From: Neurospora crassa OR74A
Lineage: Eukaryota; Ascomycota; Sordariomycetes; Sordariales; Sordariaceae
NCBI RefSeq assembly: GCF_000182925.2
Contig: NC_026506.1
Location: forward strand, 2,666,001-2,730,000
Direction: 5' to 3'
Length of the DNA stretch: 64,000 bases
The notes below the pieces were generated by a model. That model was not told the DNA's origin. It was given only the letters and a program-made list of their open reading frames with translations, and did no database searches. Made by a program: the position numbers and the translations under genes. The first letter of the stretch is position 1, and each line of letters begins with the position of its first letter. Shown here piece after piece: positions 1-10,586 of this stretch.

Positions 1-245
1 TGTGCGTCTGCGTGTGTATATTAGTCCGTGTCCCGATTAGGAAACTCGGACTTGGGGATGGCGAGGTGCTTGTACCTTTCAAATAGCCTGAGTCGCTCTG
101 GGCGAGATGATTGAAGGCTGGAGAAGAGGGTTTGACAGAAGGGTAAAAGTGTCTGATTGATGTTTGACGATTTGTGTTTTTTTTTGTCGGTTCAGACTTG
201 GCTGTTTGTAGTTTGCTGTGGTGTTTAAATGTGTCAAACGAAGAG

Positions 246-277
246 TGTTGTTGTTGTTGTTGTTGTTATCGTTGTTG
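246..277 (+). repeat. (TTG)n microsatellite
   Basis: About seven consecutive TTG triplets followed by degenerate copies. It is simple sequence in non-coding DNA. Confidence 0.85.
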
Positions 278-1845
278 ATGATGAAGAGAATGGAGCGTAT
301 GAAGGTGGGTTTGACAAGGACAGAAAAGGAAGTCGGTTGAAATGCGACTCGGAACTTGAAGTATTAAGTGATTTGAAAAGCCAGCGGACGGATGATTCAC
401 AAGGAATGTCGTGGTTTCCATTTGTTTCTTCTTCATCTTTTCTCGATGAATGAAGCACTCACTTATACCCGGGCAAGTAGGTACCTACTTCAAAGTATCG
501 CCTTCCCATGTGTCTTTACTTACTCAGCTGGTTACTTTTCACGCACAATTCACGCAACGCCAAGCCAGACATCACTTCGCTCGCTAAAACAACTCAATGC
601 AACATGGGATGAAGTTGATGGATGGACACCGCTTATGTAGGAACAGGCATCGACTCTGCAACGACTTTCCGAATTGAGAGTAGGTTTGAGAACATCCATG
701 TTGGATTTTCTGCAATGATGAAGGTACGTCTAGTAGATATGGGGAGCGCAGTGCAGTTGGTGATGTCGAAGCAAGGGCGATTGATGTTGGAAGGCCAGAA
801 CAAAGAAGAAATAGCACTATCAGTTCTTGAATCTTGGTATTCACATCCGAACGTAAACCCGTGATGGCGCCCGACGACAATAATGGCAGACCACCACACG
901 AGACTGAAGGTCCGACCGAGGCAATCACCGGCGGGACATGGCTGAATGCCTGTTTATGGACAAGCAGCGCGTATTATGTCGCCAACCTGAACATGCCCGT
1001 GTTGGCACTGCGTGGACTCTACTAGCTGGACAAAGTGGAAAGAATTGCAAGACAAAACAAGACCTGCCTTCTCCAATGCATGTCACAGTCAAACGGTTAC
1101 ACCTTTGATGGCTGTCAACGATAAGTACGATGGAATTGAGATCTTCCCGCAGTTTCACCGTTCCACAACCGCTGAGGCTTGTGTTCCGGGTCGCGGCAAC
1201 CGGTAGATCTGCATGGCACCGGATGATAGTGGAACCATTGCCCTCCGGATCGCGACTGTCTTGTTGTCGGACACGGCAGTAAAATGTTCGGTGTCAGGGA
1301 CTCCATAACACCGGAGGGCTCCCACGGAGGCGGGGGGCCGCCGGGGGGCAAAGACTGGAGGCGGCCAATGCCGACGGAAAACGGAGCTGGCGAAATTGCC
1401 ACTCGTCGAAAAACGACTGTATGACCTTGCACGTGATTTGACCGACAGCCGGCCGGCCCAGGTTCGCCTGGAACTCGGCGTGTGCGGCGTGTGGAGAGAC
1501 TAACCACAAACGGTTAGGTCGAATCACGCAATCGACATCAATCGCACGCAGTTCGGGCAGCGGCAACTTCAAACTTGTGAACTTTTTTTTGTTAGTCGCC
1601 GGATGAACGCCCTCTCCCCAGTCTCAGAGAGTTGATACCACCACCACAACGAGCAGGCATTGGATCCTTTTATTGTCGCCTTACACTAGTCCGTAGAGGA
1701 GGGGATACAACTGGGGAGATGTGATGGGTTGGGATGTCCCGGCGCTGCGGAAACGGAGGCAGTGTTTCTGATACTTACCTATTACCGGATCTTGGATGGC
1801 TCGATTGTTAGTGCCTCGAGGCGTCAAGTTCGCTTTGTAATAAAG

Positions 1846-1925
1846 CTGCTATCTCTCTCTTCCTTCTTGAGTCACCTCCATTTTTTTTTCCTCTTTGAAA
1901 GATCGTCTCTCTCTTTCTCTCCCTC
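1846..1925 (+). promoter_or_regulatory. pyrimidine-rich core promoter/leader of the sulfite reductase gene
   Basis: Runs of CTCTCT and CTTTTTTTTT lie 180-260 bases before the ATG at 2109. Such CT-rich blocks commonly precede transcription starts of highly expressed fungal housekeeping genes. The start site itself cannot be seen. Confidence 0.4.
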
Positions 1926-2108
1926 TGTGTCAACCCCATATCTGCGCTGAGGAAGCAGTTATTGTGTTTCTTTTGCTTCTTGCGTTGATACGTCGTTGCG
2001 CGGGGCAATACCTTTTGAAGAAGTGTTTGTCTTCAAAAGGCATCATTATTTCTGTTTTTTTGTTGTTAGTGATATCCTTATCGATACCCCCATCACCACA
2101 ACGTCAAG

Positions 2109-5100
2109 ATGCCGTCTCTCTCCTCCATCTCCGGGCCGACCTATGTCAACAGCCAGCTGCTTGTCCAGCAGACTGCCTACAAGCTCTCCGACAAGATCTT
2201 CTCGTACTCTCCCGAGACTTTCGACCTCGATGTCGCCGTGAAGGAATGGGCTGAGGCCAACGAGAAGAACGTCCACGGCGAGACTACCACCGTTGTCCCT
2301 CTCCAGACCAGGGCCGGTGCCGGTGCTTTTGCCCTTGGTTACATCTTTTCCAAGGACTTCGACTTGGCCAAGCGCCATGTCCCCCAGACCCTCCTGGCCC
2401 CCTCGTTGAGCCTTCGTCACCTCCGCTCTTCCCTCGACCAGCTCGCCCTTCTCTACGGCGTCTCCAGCCCCTTTGTCGCCCATGTTGCCGCTGCCGACTA
2501 CAGCGCCGAGAAGGGTCTTGGTGCCGACTACGCTACCGCTCTCCAGATCGCCGAGGACCTTGGTCTCGCTCTCGTCTCCAGCTCCTCTGCCTACGAGGTC
2601 CAGCACATGTCTCTGCTCGCCACTCTCCTGGCGTCTGTCCTCCCCACCCTCCACATCTACGACGGTATCCGCACCGCCCGCGAGTCCCTGCGGGTCGTCG
2701 ATGCCCTCGGCGAGGCTCACATTGCCGATATCTACGCCAAGATCTCCAAGGAGGCTGCTGCCCTGAACAAGAGGCTGGATACCGCTGGCAAGGTTGTTGA
2801 GCTTCTCAAGGCCTTCAACAACGAGCTCGGCACTTCCTACGCTCCTTTCGAGTACCACGGTCACGAGGCCCCCGAGACTGTCCTTGTCGTTTTCGGCAGC
2901 GCCGAGGCCCAGCTCGCCAAGCAGGTCGCTTCCGCTTTGGCCGCCGAGGGCAAGAAGGTCGGCACCATCGTTGTCCGTGTCTACCGTCCCTTCGTCGAGG
3001 AGGCCTTCCTTGAGGTTCTCCCCGCCTCTGTTCGCCAGATTGCTGTTCTTGGCCAGGTCGCCGATGCTGCTGCCGTCGAGGATGCCAACGTGCAGTCTGC
3101 CCTCTACTCTGATGTCCTCACTGCCGTCTCCTTCACCGACAAGCTGTCTCAGGCCCCCGAGGTTGTTGATGTCCGTTATGCGGTTACCGATGCCCACACC
3201 CCCAGCTCCATCGCCTCCATCTTCAACAAGCTCACCAGCAAGGGCGAGGCCGAGCCCGTCGCTTTTAGCCTGACCGCTGTCGAGGAGGCCCAGCAGTACG
3301 TTTTCTGGGATGTTGACAACTCCTCTGCCGCTGCTTCTGCTTCGGCCGTTGGCAAGCTCCTCGAGACCGAGCAGTCCAACAACGTCTATGTTCACCAGAC
3401 CTACGACAACCTTGTCCAGGGTGGTGTTGTCCGCACCGACATTCGCGTGTCCCAAAAGTCCATCGAGGCCCCTTACCCTGTTGAGAGCGCTGACGTCGTC
3501 TTCGTTGGTGAGGAGAAGCTTCTCAAGGAGATTGCCATCGTCAAGGGTGTCAAGGCCGGCGGCAAGCTCATTGTTCGTCTTCCCAACTTCAAGGAGGACG
3601 AGCTTGAGAAGCGCATCCCTGCTGCTGCTCAAAAGGAGATTCAGGAGAAGGGCATCGAGCTCTACGTCCTCGACTCCTCTTCTTCTCCTGCTCTTGAAAA
3701 GGAGGCCGGCCTCCTTGTTGACGTTGCCTTCCTCCGCGTTGCTCGTGCTGATATCACAAAGTTCGACTCGCTCTCCGCTGACCAGACCGCTCTGACCGAG
3801 GCCGTCAACGCCCTTGATCAGTCCGTTCGCAAGGTTGAGGTGCCCGCCAAGTGGGCCGAGGTCGAGAACACTGTTGCTCCTCTTGTTGACAGCGTCAAGC
3901 CCAACAGCTTCGTCGCCTTCCAGAAGGAGGAGGAAGAGGAGACCTCCAGCCTCGAGAACTGGCAGTCTGCCGCCAAGGGCTTCGCTTTCAAGGAGGCCTA
4001 CGGCACCCAGAACCAGCTCCGCCCTGACCTTACCGTCAAGACCTACACCATCAAGGTCAAGGAGAACCGCCGTCTCACCCCCACCGACTATGACCGCAAC
4101 ATCTTCCACATTGAGTTTGATCTCGGTGACTCTGGTCTCACTTACAACATTGGCGAGGCTCTTGGTATCCACGCCGACAACGACCCTGAGCAAGTCCTCC
4201 AGTTCATCCAGGCTTATGGCCTCAACGCGGATGACCTTGTCCAGGTTCCTTCCCGCGAGGATCCCGCCGTGCTGGAGACGCGGACTGTCTACCAGTCCCT
4301 CGTCCAAAACGTCGACATTCTTGGCAAGCCTCCCAAGCGCTTCTTCGAGGCCCTCGCCCAGTTCGCCACCGACGAGGAGGAGAAGAAGAAGCTCGAGCGT
4401 CTTGGCAGCAAGGAGGGCGCCGACGAGTTCAAGCGTCTTACTGAGGAGGATACTGTCACTTATGTTGATGTGCTTGACATGTTCAAGTCGGCCCACCCCG
4501 ACTTCAACGACCTCGTCCGCATCGTCGACCCCACCAAGCGCAGAGAGTACTCTATCGCCTCTGCCCAGGCTGTCACCCCCAACTCGGTCACTCTCATGAT
4601 CGTCGTTGTCAACTGGGTCGATACCAAGGGCCGCACCCGCTACGGCCATGCCACCCGCTACCTCTCGGGCCTTGCTCCCGGCAGCACCATCACCGCCTCG
4701 GTCAAGCCTTCGGTCATGAAGCTCCCCGTCAAGGACACGGCCCCTCTCATCATGGCTGGTCTCGGTACCGGTCTCGCTCCCTTCCGCGCGTTCGTCCAGT
4801 ACCGCGCCATGCAGAAGGCCCAGGGCAAGGAGATCGGCTCCATCCTCCTCTACCTCGGTTCCCGTCACCAGCGCGAGGAGTACCTCTACGGCGAGGAGTG
4901 GGAGGCTTACCTCGACGCCGGCGTCATCACCCTGCTCGGTGCCGCCTTCTCGCGTGACCAGCCCGAGAAGATCTACATCCAGGATCGCATGCGCCAGACC
5001 GTCACCGACATTGTCAAGGCCTACATCAAGGAGGAGGGCTCCTTCTACCTCTGCGGTCCCACCTGGCCTGTGCCTGATGTCACTGCCGTGCTTGAGGAGG

Positions 5101-5201
5101 CCATTGCGGCTGAGGCTCAGGAGAGCAGCCGCAAGGTCGACCCCCGCAAGGAGATTGAGAGGCTCAAGGAGGATGGCCGCTATGTCCTTGAGGTGTACTA
5201 G
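2109..5201 (+). CDS. MET10: sulfite reductase [NADPH] flavoprotein alpha subunit (MET10-type)
   Basis: Intronless gene of 1030 residues, close to yeast Met10 (about 1035). The alpha subunit takes electrons from NADPH through FAD and passes them to the haemoprotein beta subunit, which reduces sulfite to sulfide in cytosolic sulfate assimilation. The N-terminal half is Ala/Val-rich and resembles the pyruvate-ferredoxin-oxidoreductase-like region of Met10. The C-terminal half is a ferredoxin-NADP reductase module: it starts near residue 644, has the FAD motif RREYSIAS near 811, the NADPH-binding GLGTGLAPFRAF near 883, YLGSRHQREEYLYGEEW near 915 and FYLCGPTW near the C terminus. No flavodoxin domain is evident, as expected for Met10. 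The start is the first in-frame ATG in a good context (GTCAAGATG). Strong GC3 codon bias suggests high expression, and it also leaves the antisense strand open for about 940 codons, which I treat as a shadow. Confidence 0.97.
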   Translation: MPSLSSISGPTYVNSQLLVQQTAYKLSDKIFSYSPETFDLDVAVKEWAEANEKNVHGETTTVVPLQTRAGAGAFALGYIFSKDFDLAKRHVPQTLLAPSLSLRHLRSSLDQLALLYGVSSPFVAHVAAADYSAEKGLGADYATALQIAEDLGLALVSSSSAYEVQHMSLLATLLASVLPTLHIYDGIRTARESLRVVDALGEAHIADIYAKISKEAAALNKRLDTAGKVVELLKAFNNELGTSYAPFEYHGHEAPETVLVVFGSAEAQLAKQVASALAAEGKKVGTIVVRVYRPFVEEAFLEVLPASVRQIAVLGQVADAAAVEDANVQSALYSDVLTAVSFTDKLSQAPEVVDVRYAVTDAHTPSSIASIFNKLTSKGEAEPVAFSLTAVEEAQQYVFWDVDNSSAAASASAVGKLLETEQSNNVYVHQTYDNLVQGGVVRTDIRVSQKSIEAPYPVESADVVFVGEEKLLKEIAIVKGVKAGGKLIVRLPNFKEDELEKRIPAAAQKEIQEKGIELYVLDSSSSPALEKEAGLLVDVAFLRVARADITKFDSLSADQTALTEAVNALDQSVRKVEVPAKWAEVENTVAPLVDSVKPNSFVAFQKEEEEETSSLENWQSAAKGFAFKEAYGTQNQLRPDLTVKTYTIKVKENRRLTPTDYDRNIFHIEFDLGDSGLTYNIGEALGIHADNDPEQVLQFIQAYGLNADDLVQVPSREDPAVLETRTVYQSLVQNVDILGKPPKRFFEALAQFATDEEEKKKLERLGSKEGADEFKRLTEEDTVTYVDVLDMFKSAHPDFNDLVRIVDPTKRREYSIASAQAVTPNSVTLMIVVVNWVDTKGRTRYGHATRYLSGLAPGSTITASVKPSVMKLPVKDTAPLIMAGLGTGLAPFRAFVQYRAMQKAQGKEIGSILLYLGSRHQREEYLYGEEWEAYLDAGVITLLGAAFSRDQPEKIYIQDRMRQTVTDIVKAYIKEEGSFYLCGPTWPVPDVTAVLEEAIAAEAQESSRKVDPRKEIERLKEDGRYVLEVY

Positions 5202-5873
5202 ACGTGTCTTTTCTATTTAGGGTATCTGTGTGCCATGTGTTCTTGAGCGTGTTTGTATGTATGGAACTTGGTTGAACAAAATCTGGGCTGGGCGGTACTT
5301 CGTCATTGATATCTGGACAAAAGCAATTCATTTAATTGGCTCCAACATGATTACCTCTTTATGGTGAAACCACCTAGTGAATACTGAATGATGAATGGTG
5401 AATGTCACTAGAGAAATCTCGGAATGTGGTTGTTTGTTTGGAGGCAAAGGGGTGCCTCTACAAACTGAAGCCTCTTCAAAGCAGGGAAGGGCCGTGTCTA
5501 CCCCGCATTTTACACACACCCCGGACTGTCAATGGAGTAGCTCCGTAGATCCGGGGAACGGTTGTTAACGACAGCTGCACTTCCCCTCACGACAACCACT
5601 TATTCCCGGAAACCACTAGCCGTCGGTCTACTTCCATGTAGGAAGATTGGGGTAAAGGAGCTGAGGGGAACCGAGGGGAGCCGAGGTGATGACCTATGAA
5701 GCCCAAGATGGTTCACCGGTTCCGAGTGTCGGTGACGACTTCTTCTTCTTCTTCTTCGCGGTTCATTGTTTCTCGCAGTTGATATTTGGAGAAATCTCAG
5801 CTATCCTTGCCTTTTCCAGATTCTATCCAGCCATTATATACAGAAATAACCACGTTTCAATCAGTATACAAAC
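5202..5873. other. intergenic region, terminator/promoter
   Basis: Contains the 3' flank of the sulfite reductase gene and the promoter of the transhydrogenase gene. No coding sequence is evident. A short AGGGG repeat lies at 5663-5688. Confidence 0.6.
5663..5688 (+). promoter_or_regulatory. 10-bp GAGGGGAACC-type repeat with two STRE-like cores
   Basis: The unit GAGGGGAACC / GAGGGGAGCC / GAGGTG is repeated about 2.5 times, roughly 190-210 bases before the transhydrogenase ATG. AGGGG is the core of the fungal stress-response element bound by Msn2/4-like (SEB-1-like) zinc fingers. Function is inferred from sequence only. Confidence 0.3.
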
Positions 5874-7581
5874 ATGAGCGCAGCTATTCGTGTTGTGCCC
5901 AGTGTAAGTCACTCCATGATACATTCCCCAGACAAGACAGCGAGAGTGACGTAGGTAGATCTGTAACTGACTATCCACAGAGGGCAGCCAGAGCAGTCAA
6001 CTTGCTCAAGACAGTTCAATACACCCATCCTCCATCATGTCCATGCCACTCCAACCCAGGCTATCACCAAAACCAGACCCGGTCAACCGTGTCCCGATAC
6101 AACGACAGGACCTCCCGGCGTAACTATGCCACTCCTCAAGACACCTCCCAACTGAAGGAGTACGCCTTTGAAATGGCTGCCTCCTCCATCCGCTTTGGCC
6201 CTGGCGTCACGCAAGAAGTCGGCATGGACATTGCCAACCTCAACCCCACCGGCACCGTCGCCGTTATCACCGACTCAACCGTCGAGAAGCTCGACGCCAT
6301 GCGCCAAGTCCGCGAGTCTCTCGACCGGGAAGGCATCAAGTACAAGATCTTTAATAAAGTCAAAGTCGAACCAAAGGACTACTCCGTCAAGGAAGCCATC
6401 TATTGGGCCCGTACCACGGGCGACTACTCCGTCTACCTGGCCGTCGGCGGCGGCTCCGTCATCGACACCGCCAAGCTTATGAACCTATACTCGGTCTACA
6501 AGGACGCCGACTTCATGGACTTTGTCAATGCCCCCTTAGGTAAGGGGCGTCCAGTGGACCGGAAACTCCACCCGCTTATCGCCGTCCCAACTACGGCGGG
6601 CACAGGCAGTGAGACCACCGGCACGGCCATTTTTGACTTGGTAGCCAAGAAATCCAAGACGGGTATCGCCCACCGCAACCTCAAGCCCTACCTGGGAATA
6701 TGTGACCCACTGAACACGCGGACGATGCCGAGTGCCGTGAAGGCTAGTTCGGGGTTGGATGTACTTTGTCATGCGCTGGAAAGTTACACGGCTATTCCAT
6801 TCAACGAGCGGACGCCGAGACCAACGAACCCGATTCTCAGACCGGCGTATCAGGGCGCTAATCCCATTAGTGATATTTTCTCACTAAACGCGCTGAGGCA
6901 GACGGTCAAGTATCTACCTAGGAGCGTAAAGGACCCGGAGGATGTTGAGGCACAGACCGAGATGTTGCTGGCGGCAACGCTGGCAGGTGTGGGATTTGGT
7001 AATGCTGGTGTGCATTTGTGTCACGGTGCGTCACTGTCTTTTTCGTCCTCCTCTTCTTCTTCTTTGTCTCTCTTATCCTCTTGAGTCATCATGCTTCTTG
7101 TGTAACCATTCCCTTGACTCATCATCACTATCGCTAACACTTTTCGCAAGGCATGTCCTACCCCATCTCCTCCCAAAACATTGCCTCCTACAAACACGCC
7201 GGCTACGACGTACCACACCCCATCATCCCACACGGTGTCTCCGTGGCCGTGACGGCGCCCGCGGTCTTCAAGTTTACAGCTGCTTCAAATCCGGACAGAC
7301 ATCTTGCTGCCGCCGAAGCCTTTGGGGTGGATATCTCCAACGTCAAGCGCGAGAGCGCTGGCGAGGTTTTGGCAGAAGCCATCGCCAAGTTCCTGGCTGA
7401 CTTGGGAGATCAACCCGCTGGACTGAAGGCTTTGGGCTTCGGAAGGGAACATGTCGAGCAGCTGGTCGAGGGAACGATTCCCCAGGCAAGAGTGTTGATG
7501 TTGGCCCCAGGACTGGCGAAGGAGTTGCAGGCAGAGAGGGAGCAGTTGGGACGGTTGTTTGAGGATGCGTTGGAACATTAA
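5874..7581 (+). CDS. hydroxyacid-oxoacid transhydrogenase, mitochondrial (ADHFE1 family)
   Basis: Three exons, 5874-5903, 5981-7025 and 7151-7581, give 501 residues. The family is iron-dependent, related to group III alcohol dehydrogenases, and oxidises 4-hydroxybutyrate while reducing 2-oxoglutarate in mitochondria. Visible motifs: GGGS nucleotide-binding loop near residue 166, PTTAGTGSETTGTA near 215, and the metal-binding GNAGVHLCHGMSYPIS around 352-367, which is restored exactly by joining exons 2 and 3 across a split Gly codon. Exon 1 encodes only ten residues (MSAAIRVVPS). With the Arg-rich start of exon 2 it forms a positively charged, acid-free presequence, so this start is preferred over upstream in-frame codons. 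Donors are GTAAGT and GTGCGT. A paralogue with a different substrate cannot be excluded, but length and motifs fit the ADHFE1 branch well. Confidence 0.95.
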
Positions 7582-7999
7582 ACATGGGTGTCTGGTGAGG
7601 CAGAGGTGATGCCTACATCTATGGATAATGGAGGCTGGTTTGGGTTGGGTTGATATATCGGGGTTACGTTGTTAGGTTGAGGTATGCTGGTAGATGCAGA
7701 CTGCATGAATCGATGCAGATATCTGCAACAACGATGAGTTGGGGAGAAAAGGGGGATCTCGCTTGTCTGAGCCAACCTACCTACTTGTCTTTTCCTTCTT
7801 TTCACTTCCTCCTCCTCCTCTTCGTCTTCATCGCATCATCCCCTCGACAGCATTGCCCGTGATCAAGTTCAAATCATGGACAGCACCTGAACGATACAAG
7901 AGATGATCTTGAACGAACAACTCTTCTAAACTTCTTTCCTCCCTCCTAAACTCTTTGCTGCCTCTTCACTTTGCCTTCCCCCTGGCTTGATTGCAAAGG
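7582..7999. other. intergenic region
   Basis: AT-moderate spacer with CT-rich stretches (7790-7850, 7925-7985) just before the next gene's ATG. No coding signal. Confidence 0.6.
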
Positions 8000-10005
8000 A
8001 TGTATTCATCATCTAACTCAGAGGCCACCGAGCCTACATCCACCCCTTCCCAATTCTCCCAGCTCTTCAGCTGTCTCACCTCTACGATGCCGTCCCCTAC
8101 AGAACCCCCCAGACCCCGGGGAACCAATGCCATCAACAACATCAGCGACACTAACAAGTACAAGGATGCACCCAACCCCAGAAATGAAGCCACACAGTTG
8201 GGAGTTGGAGTTTCAGGTCGAGGGGCACATCCACTTCCGGTTGAGTTTCCGCCTTTAGCCGCATTCAAACATGCAGGAACACTCTCTACGACTTCTGGTG
8301 AGGCGTTGCCGGGTACCTTTATGATCACCGACGAACATCGTAGAGATGATGATGGTGATGATGAAGGAGAAGAAGAAGAAGACGAGATCCTCTTCATGCG
8401 GCCGACCCCTAACAGCAGCTACGCCTCCAGCTTGCGGGTGAGTACTATTTCCCGAAGCAGATATAGTAGTATGTTAGGGACCACAAAACGGGATGGGAAA
8501 GACGAGAGTGACAGCGAAAGTGACAGTGACAGTGACAGTGATGGAGGCGCTCCCCTCTTCACGCCGTCTAGAGATAAAAGCTTCCAGATCGGCAATAGCA
8601 GCCGTGAAGAAAACCGAGCCAAAAGATTCGATACTTCAGAAGATCTCGGTCGTCCAGCACAACTGGTTGACAGACACCGTCAACAACAGTTCCCGCACGG
8701 CCACCACTGGGCCAATTCGAACACAAAAGCAGATGCTGCTCAAAGCATACACCACTATCGACCCAAGACACTGCTTGCCTCATTTCGTCCTGGGATCCCA
8801 TCACCGCTAGAAATCCGAACCGAACCTGATCCTGATGCCCATCCCGCGTACTTTTCGACGCGCTTTATAGTCAAGCGCGCTGTGGTACGGTTACAGGCAC
8901 GACGACTCAACGGTCTCTCTTCTTTAGATCATTCGGGTCGGATCGAATCCTTGATAGATGGCATTGGCCGGCAGCAGATGAACGGCGTCGAGCAGCGGAC
9001 GAACGGCATCGAGCAGCATCATATCAAATGTAGAGGTACTTACCCCAAACCCCCTGCAAGCCCTCCTGATTTTAATTCCGGGGACAAGCTTTCAACCCGC
9101 TCACCACCACCACCACCACCACCACCACCACCACCACTACCACTACTAGAGAAACCAAAACCAACTACTGCTCCAGACCACTTGCAGCTCAAGTCCCTAA
9201 ACCGCCCACTGACACTATCATCACCGTGCCCCCCACCAAAACTCCCACAACAACCGAAACTTCCACCACCGAAAACCCCACCCCCTCCTCCTCCTTTTCG
9301 TCCGTCCAACTAGGTCCCTTCACCCTCTCCCCTTCCGACGTTGCTCTTCTCGCTTCGTCTGAAGCGTCCTTTGAACGTCTAACGACTCCCAAGTTCCATC
9401 CTGCTTTTAGTGGTAGCGGCAGCAGCAGCAGCAGTTACTCCTATCGAGTATTTCACCTGGTTCAAGATAGTGTAGGGACATGGATGGATGGTTCACTTGA
9501 TGTTGGAGCTAAGCTTGGGCTGAAGAAGAAGATGATGATGATGAAGGAGGAGGAGGAGGGAGAAGAGGGTGAGGAAGAGAAGGAAGAGAAGGAGGGGGAA
9601 GAGGAAGAGGAAGAGGGAGAAGAAGAAGAAGAAGAAGAGGAGGAGGAGGAGGAGGGGGGAGAAGAGGGTGAGGAAGAGAAGGAAGAGAAGGAGGGGGAAG
9701 AGGAAGAGGAAGAGGGAGAAGAAGAAGAAGAAGAAGAGGAGGAGGAGGAGGAGGAGGAGGAGGAGGAGGAGGAGGAGGAGGAGGAGGAGGAGGAGGAGAA
9801 AGGGGTAGAGGAAGAGGAAGAGGAAGAGGAAGAGGAAGAGGAAGAGGAAGAGGAAGAGGAAGAGGAAGAGGAAGAGGAAGAGGAAGAGGAAGAGGAAGAG
9901 GAAGAGGAAGAGGAAGAGGAAGAGGAAGAGGAAGAGGAAGAGGAAGAGGAAGAGTGGGAGTGGGTGGATCATCCAATGGATGAGTATTGTGTAGGGTGTG
10001 TATGA
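8000..10005 (+). CDS. low-complexity acidic protein, unknown function
   Basis: I do not recognise this protein. The best model is ATG at 8000, exon 1 to 9035, a 53-nt intron (GTACTT...CAAG) and exon 2 from 9089, giving 650 residues. The intron shifts the reading frame exactly from the first open frame into the second, which supports it. Seen in order: Ser/Pro/Thr-rich N terminus, acidic DDDGDDEGEEEEDE near residue 120, a Ser-Asp repeat (DSDSDSDSD) near 175, a more ordinary segment with IVKRAVVRLQARRL near 290, a run of about 13 Thr, and a globular-looking stretch (GPFTLSPSDVALLASS). The C terminus is about 135 mostly Glu residues ending WEWVDHPMDEYCVGCV. A GTGAGT at 8438 could be an extra donor. 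Mostly disordered; nuclear location would be a guess. The gene call is moderate, and the exact structure is less certain. Confidence 0.55.
9104..9135 (+). repeat. (CAC)n microsatellite
   Basis: About eleven consecutive CAC triplets just inside exon 2 of the acidic protein. They are read as poly-Thr in the spliced frame. Confidence 0.85.
9541..9955 (+). repeat. 400-bp polypurine GAG/GAA tract with a 99-bp tandem duplication
   Basis: The plus strand is almost pure purine for about 400 bases. A block beginning AGAAGAGGGTGAGG occurs at 9561 and again at 9660, an in-frame 99-bp (33-codon) tandem duplication, followed by (GAG)n and then (GAGGAA)n. It encodes the poly-Glu tail of the gene at 8000-10005. 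The antisense strand is also open, reading Leu/Pro/Phe repeats, purely because of composition. Confidence 0.9.
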
Positions 10006-10586
10006 TTAATCCCATGGGGAGAGGAAGGGGGTTCGCAAGAATGGGGGGTTTGGAAGGAGGGAGGAGGAAGAGGAGGAGGGAAGGTAAGAAGACAGTACTT
10101 ACACGTGGAGTAAGTCTAGTGTCGCTCAGCCCTTTGAAAGGGCGGGTTTCTTGTTGGAGGATAATAGCGTTGATATTGATGAGGGTTTGCTGATGTTCTT
10201 TCTGGTCGTGTGATGAAGAAGCAAGCGTAAAATGAAAAGTGACGGAGAAGAGGCTTGGATAATTTCGAGAACGTCATTTGGATACCGAGAGGAAAGCGCG
10301 ATAATAATACGCGTATGGGATCCAAGGTGGCAATTTAAGTGTATACTTGGAAAAAGTCGATTGTACAGATGTCTGTCATTCCTACAAGTGAATTGAATAG
10401 AGATGGACATCATGGGAAGAGGGTGAATGGATACCTCCAGGCTGGGAATATCTCCAAGTTGCCCAACGTCTCTTGTGCCTTTGGCACCTGCACAATCAAA
10501 GTTCACTCACAGTTGTAGTCCCCTAATAACTTCTAGCAGCCTGGATAATCCAACAACAATAACAACACCAAAACCATCAAATAAGC
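10006..10586. other. intergenic region between convergent genes
   Basis: 3' flanks of the acidic protein gene and RAP1. A short AATAACAACACCAAAACC stretch near 10556 precedes the RAP1 stop codon (reading the plus strand). No gene seen. Confidence 0.55.

Larger units (their letters stand above)
1..2108. other. gene-free upstream region
   Basis: Only short overlapping reading frames on both strands are seen here, none with a recognisable domain or convincing splice structure. The first 120 bases, read on the minus strand, give a short Ser/Thr/Pro-rich frame after a possible TCTCCAG acceptor. This could be the 5' end of a gene leaving the window on the left, but the support is weak. Confidence 0.5.

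Noticed and set aside
1213-1222. ATGGCACCGG as a CYS3-type sulfur-regulatory site (ATGRYRYCAT) for the sulfite reductase gene
   Set aside because: Only 8 of 10 positions fit and it lies 900 bp upstream; another 8/10 match exists at 1796. Too weak to call.
1115-1572. Overlapping minus-strand frames of 92-130 codons
   Set aside because: Pro/Arg-rich, no domain, no splice context and no conserved-looking segment.
2046-4868. 940-codon open frame antisense to the sulfite reductase gene
   Set aside because: It mirrors the GC3 codon bias of the sense gene; the translation is Gly/Leu/Val/Asp-rich with no domain, as expected of a shadow frame.
9493-10015. Minus-strand Leu/Phe and Leu/Pro repeat frames
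   Set aside because: They are the complement of the GAG/GAA array, not genes.
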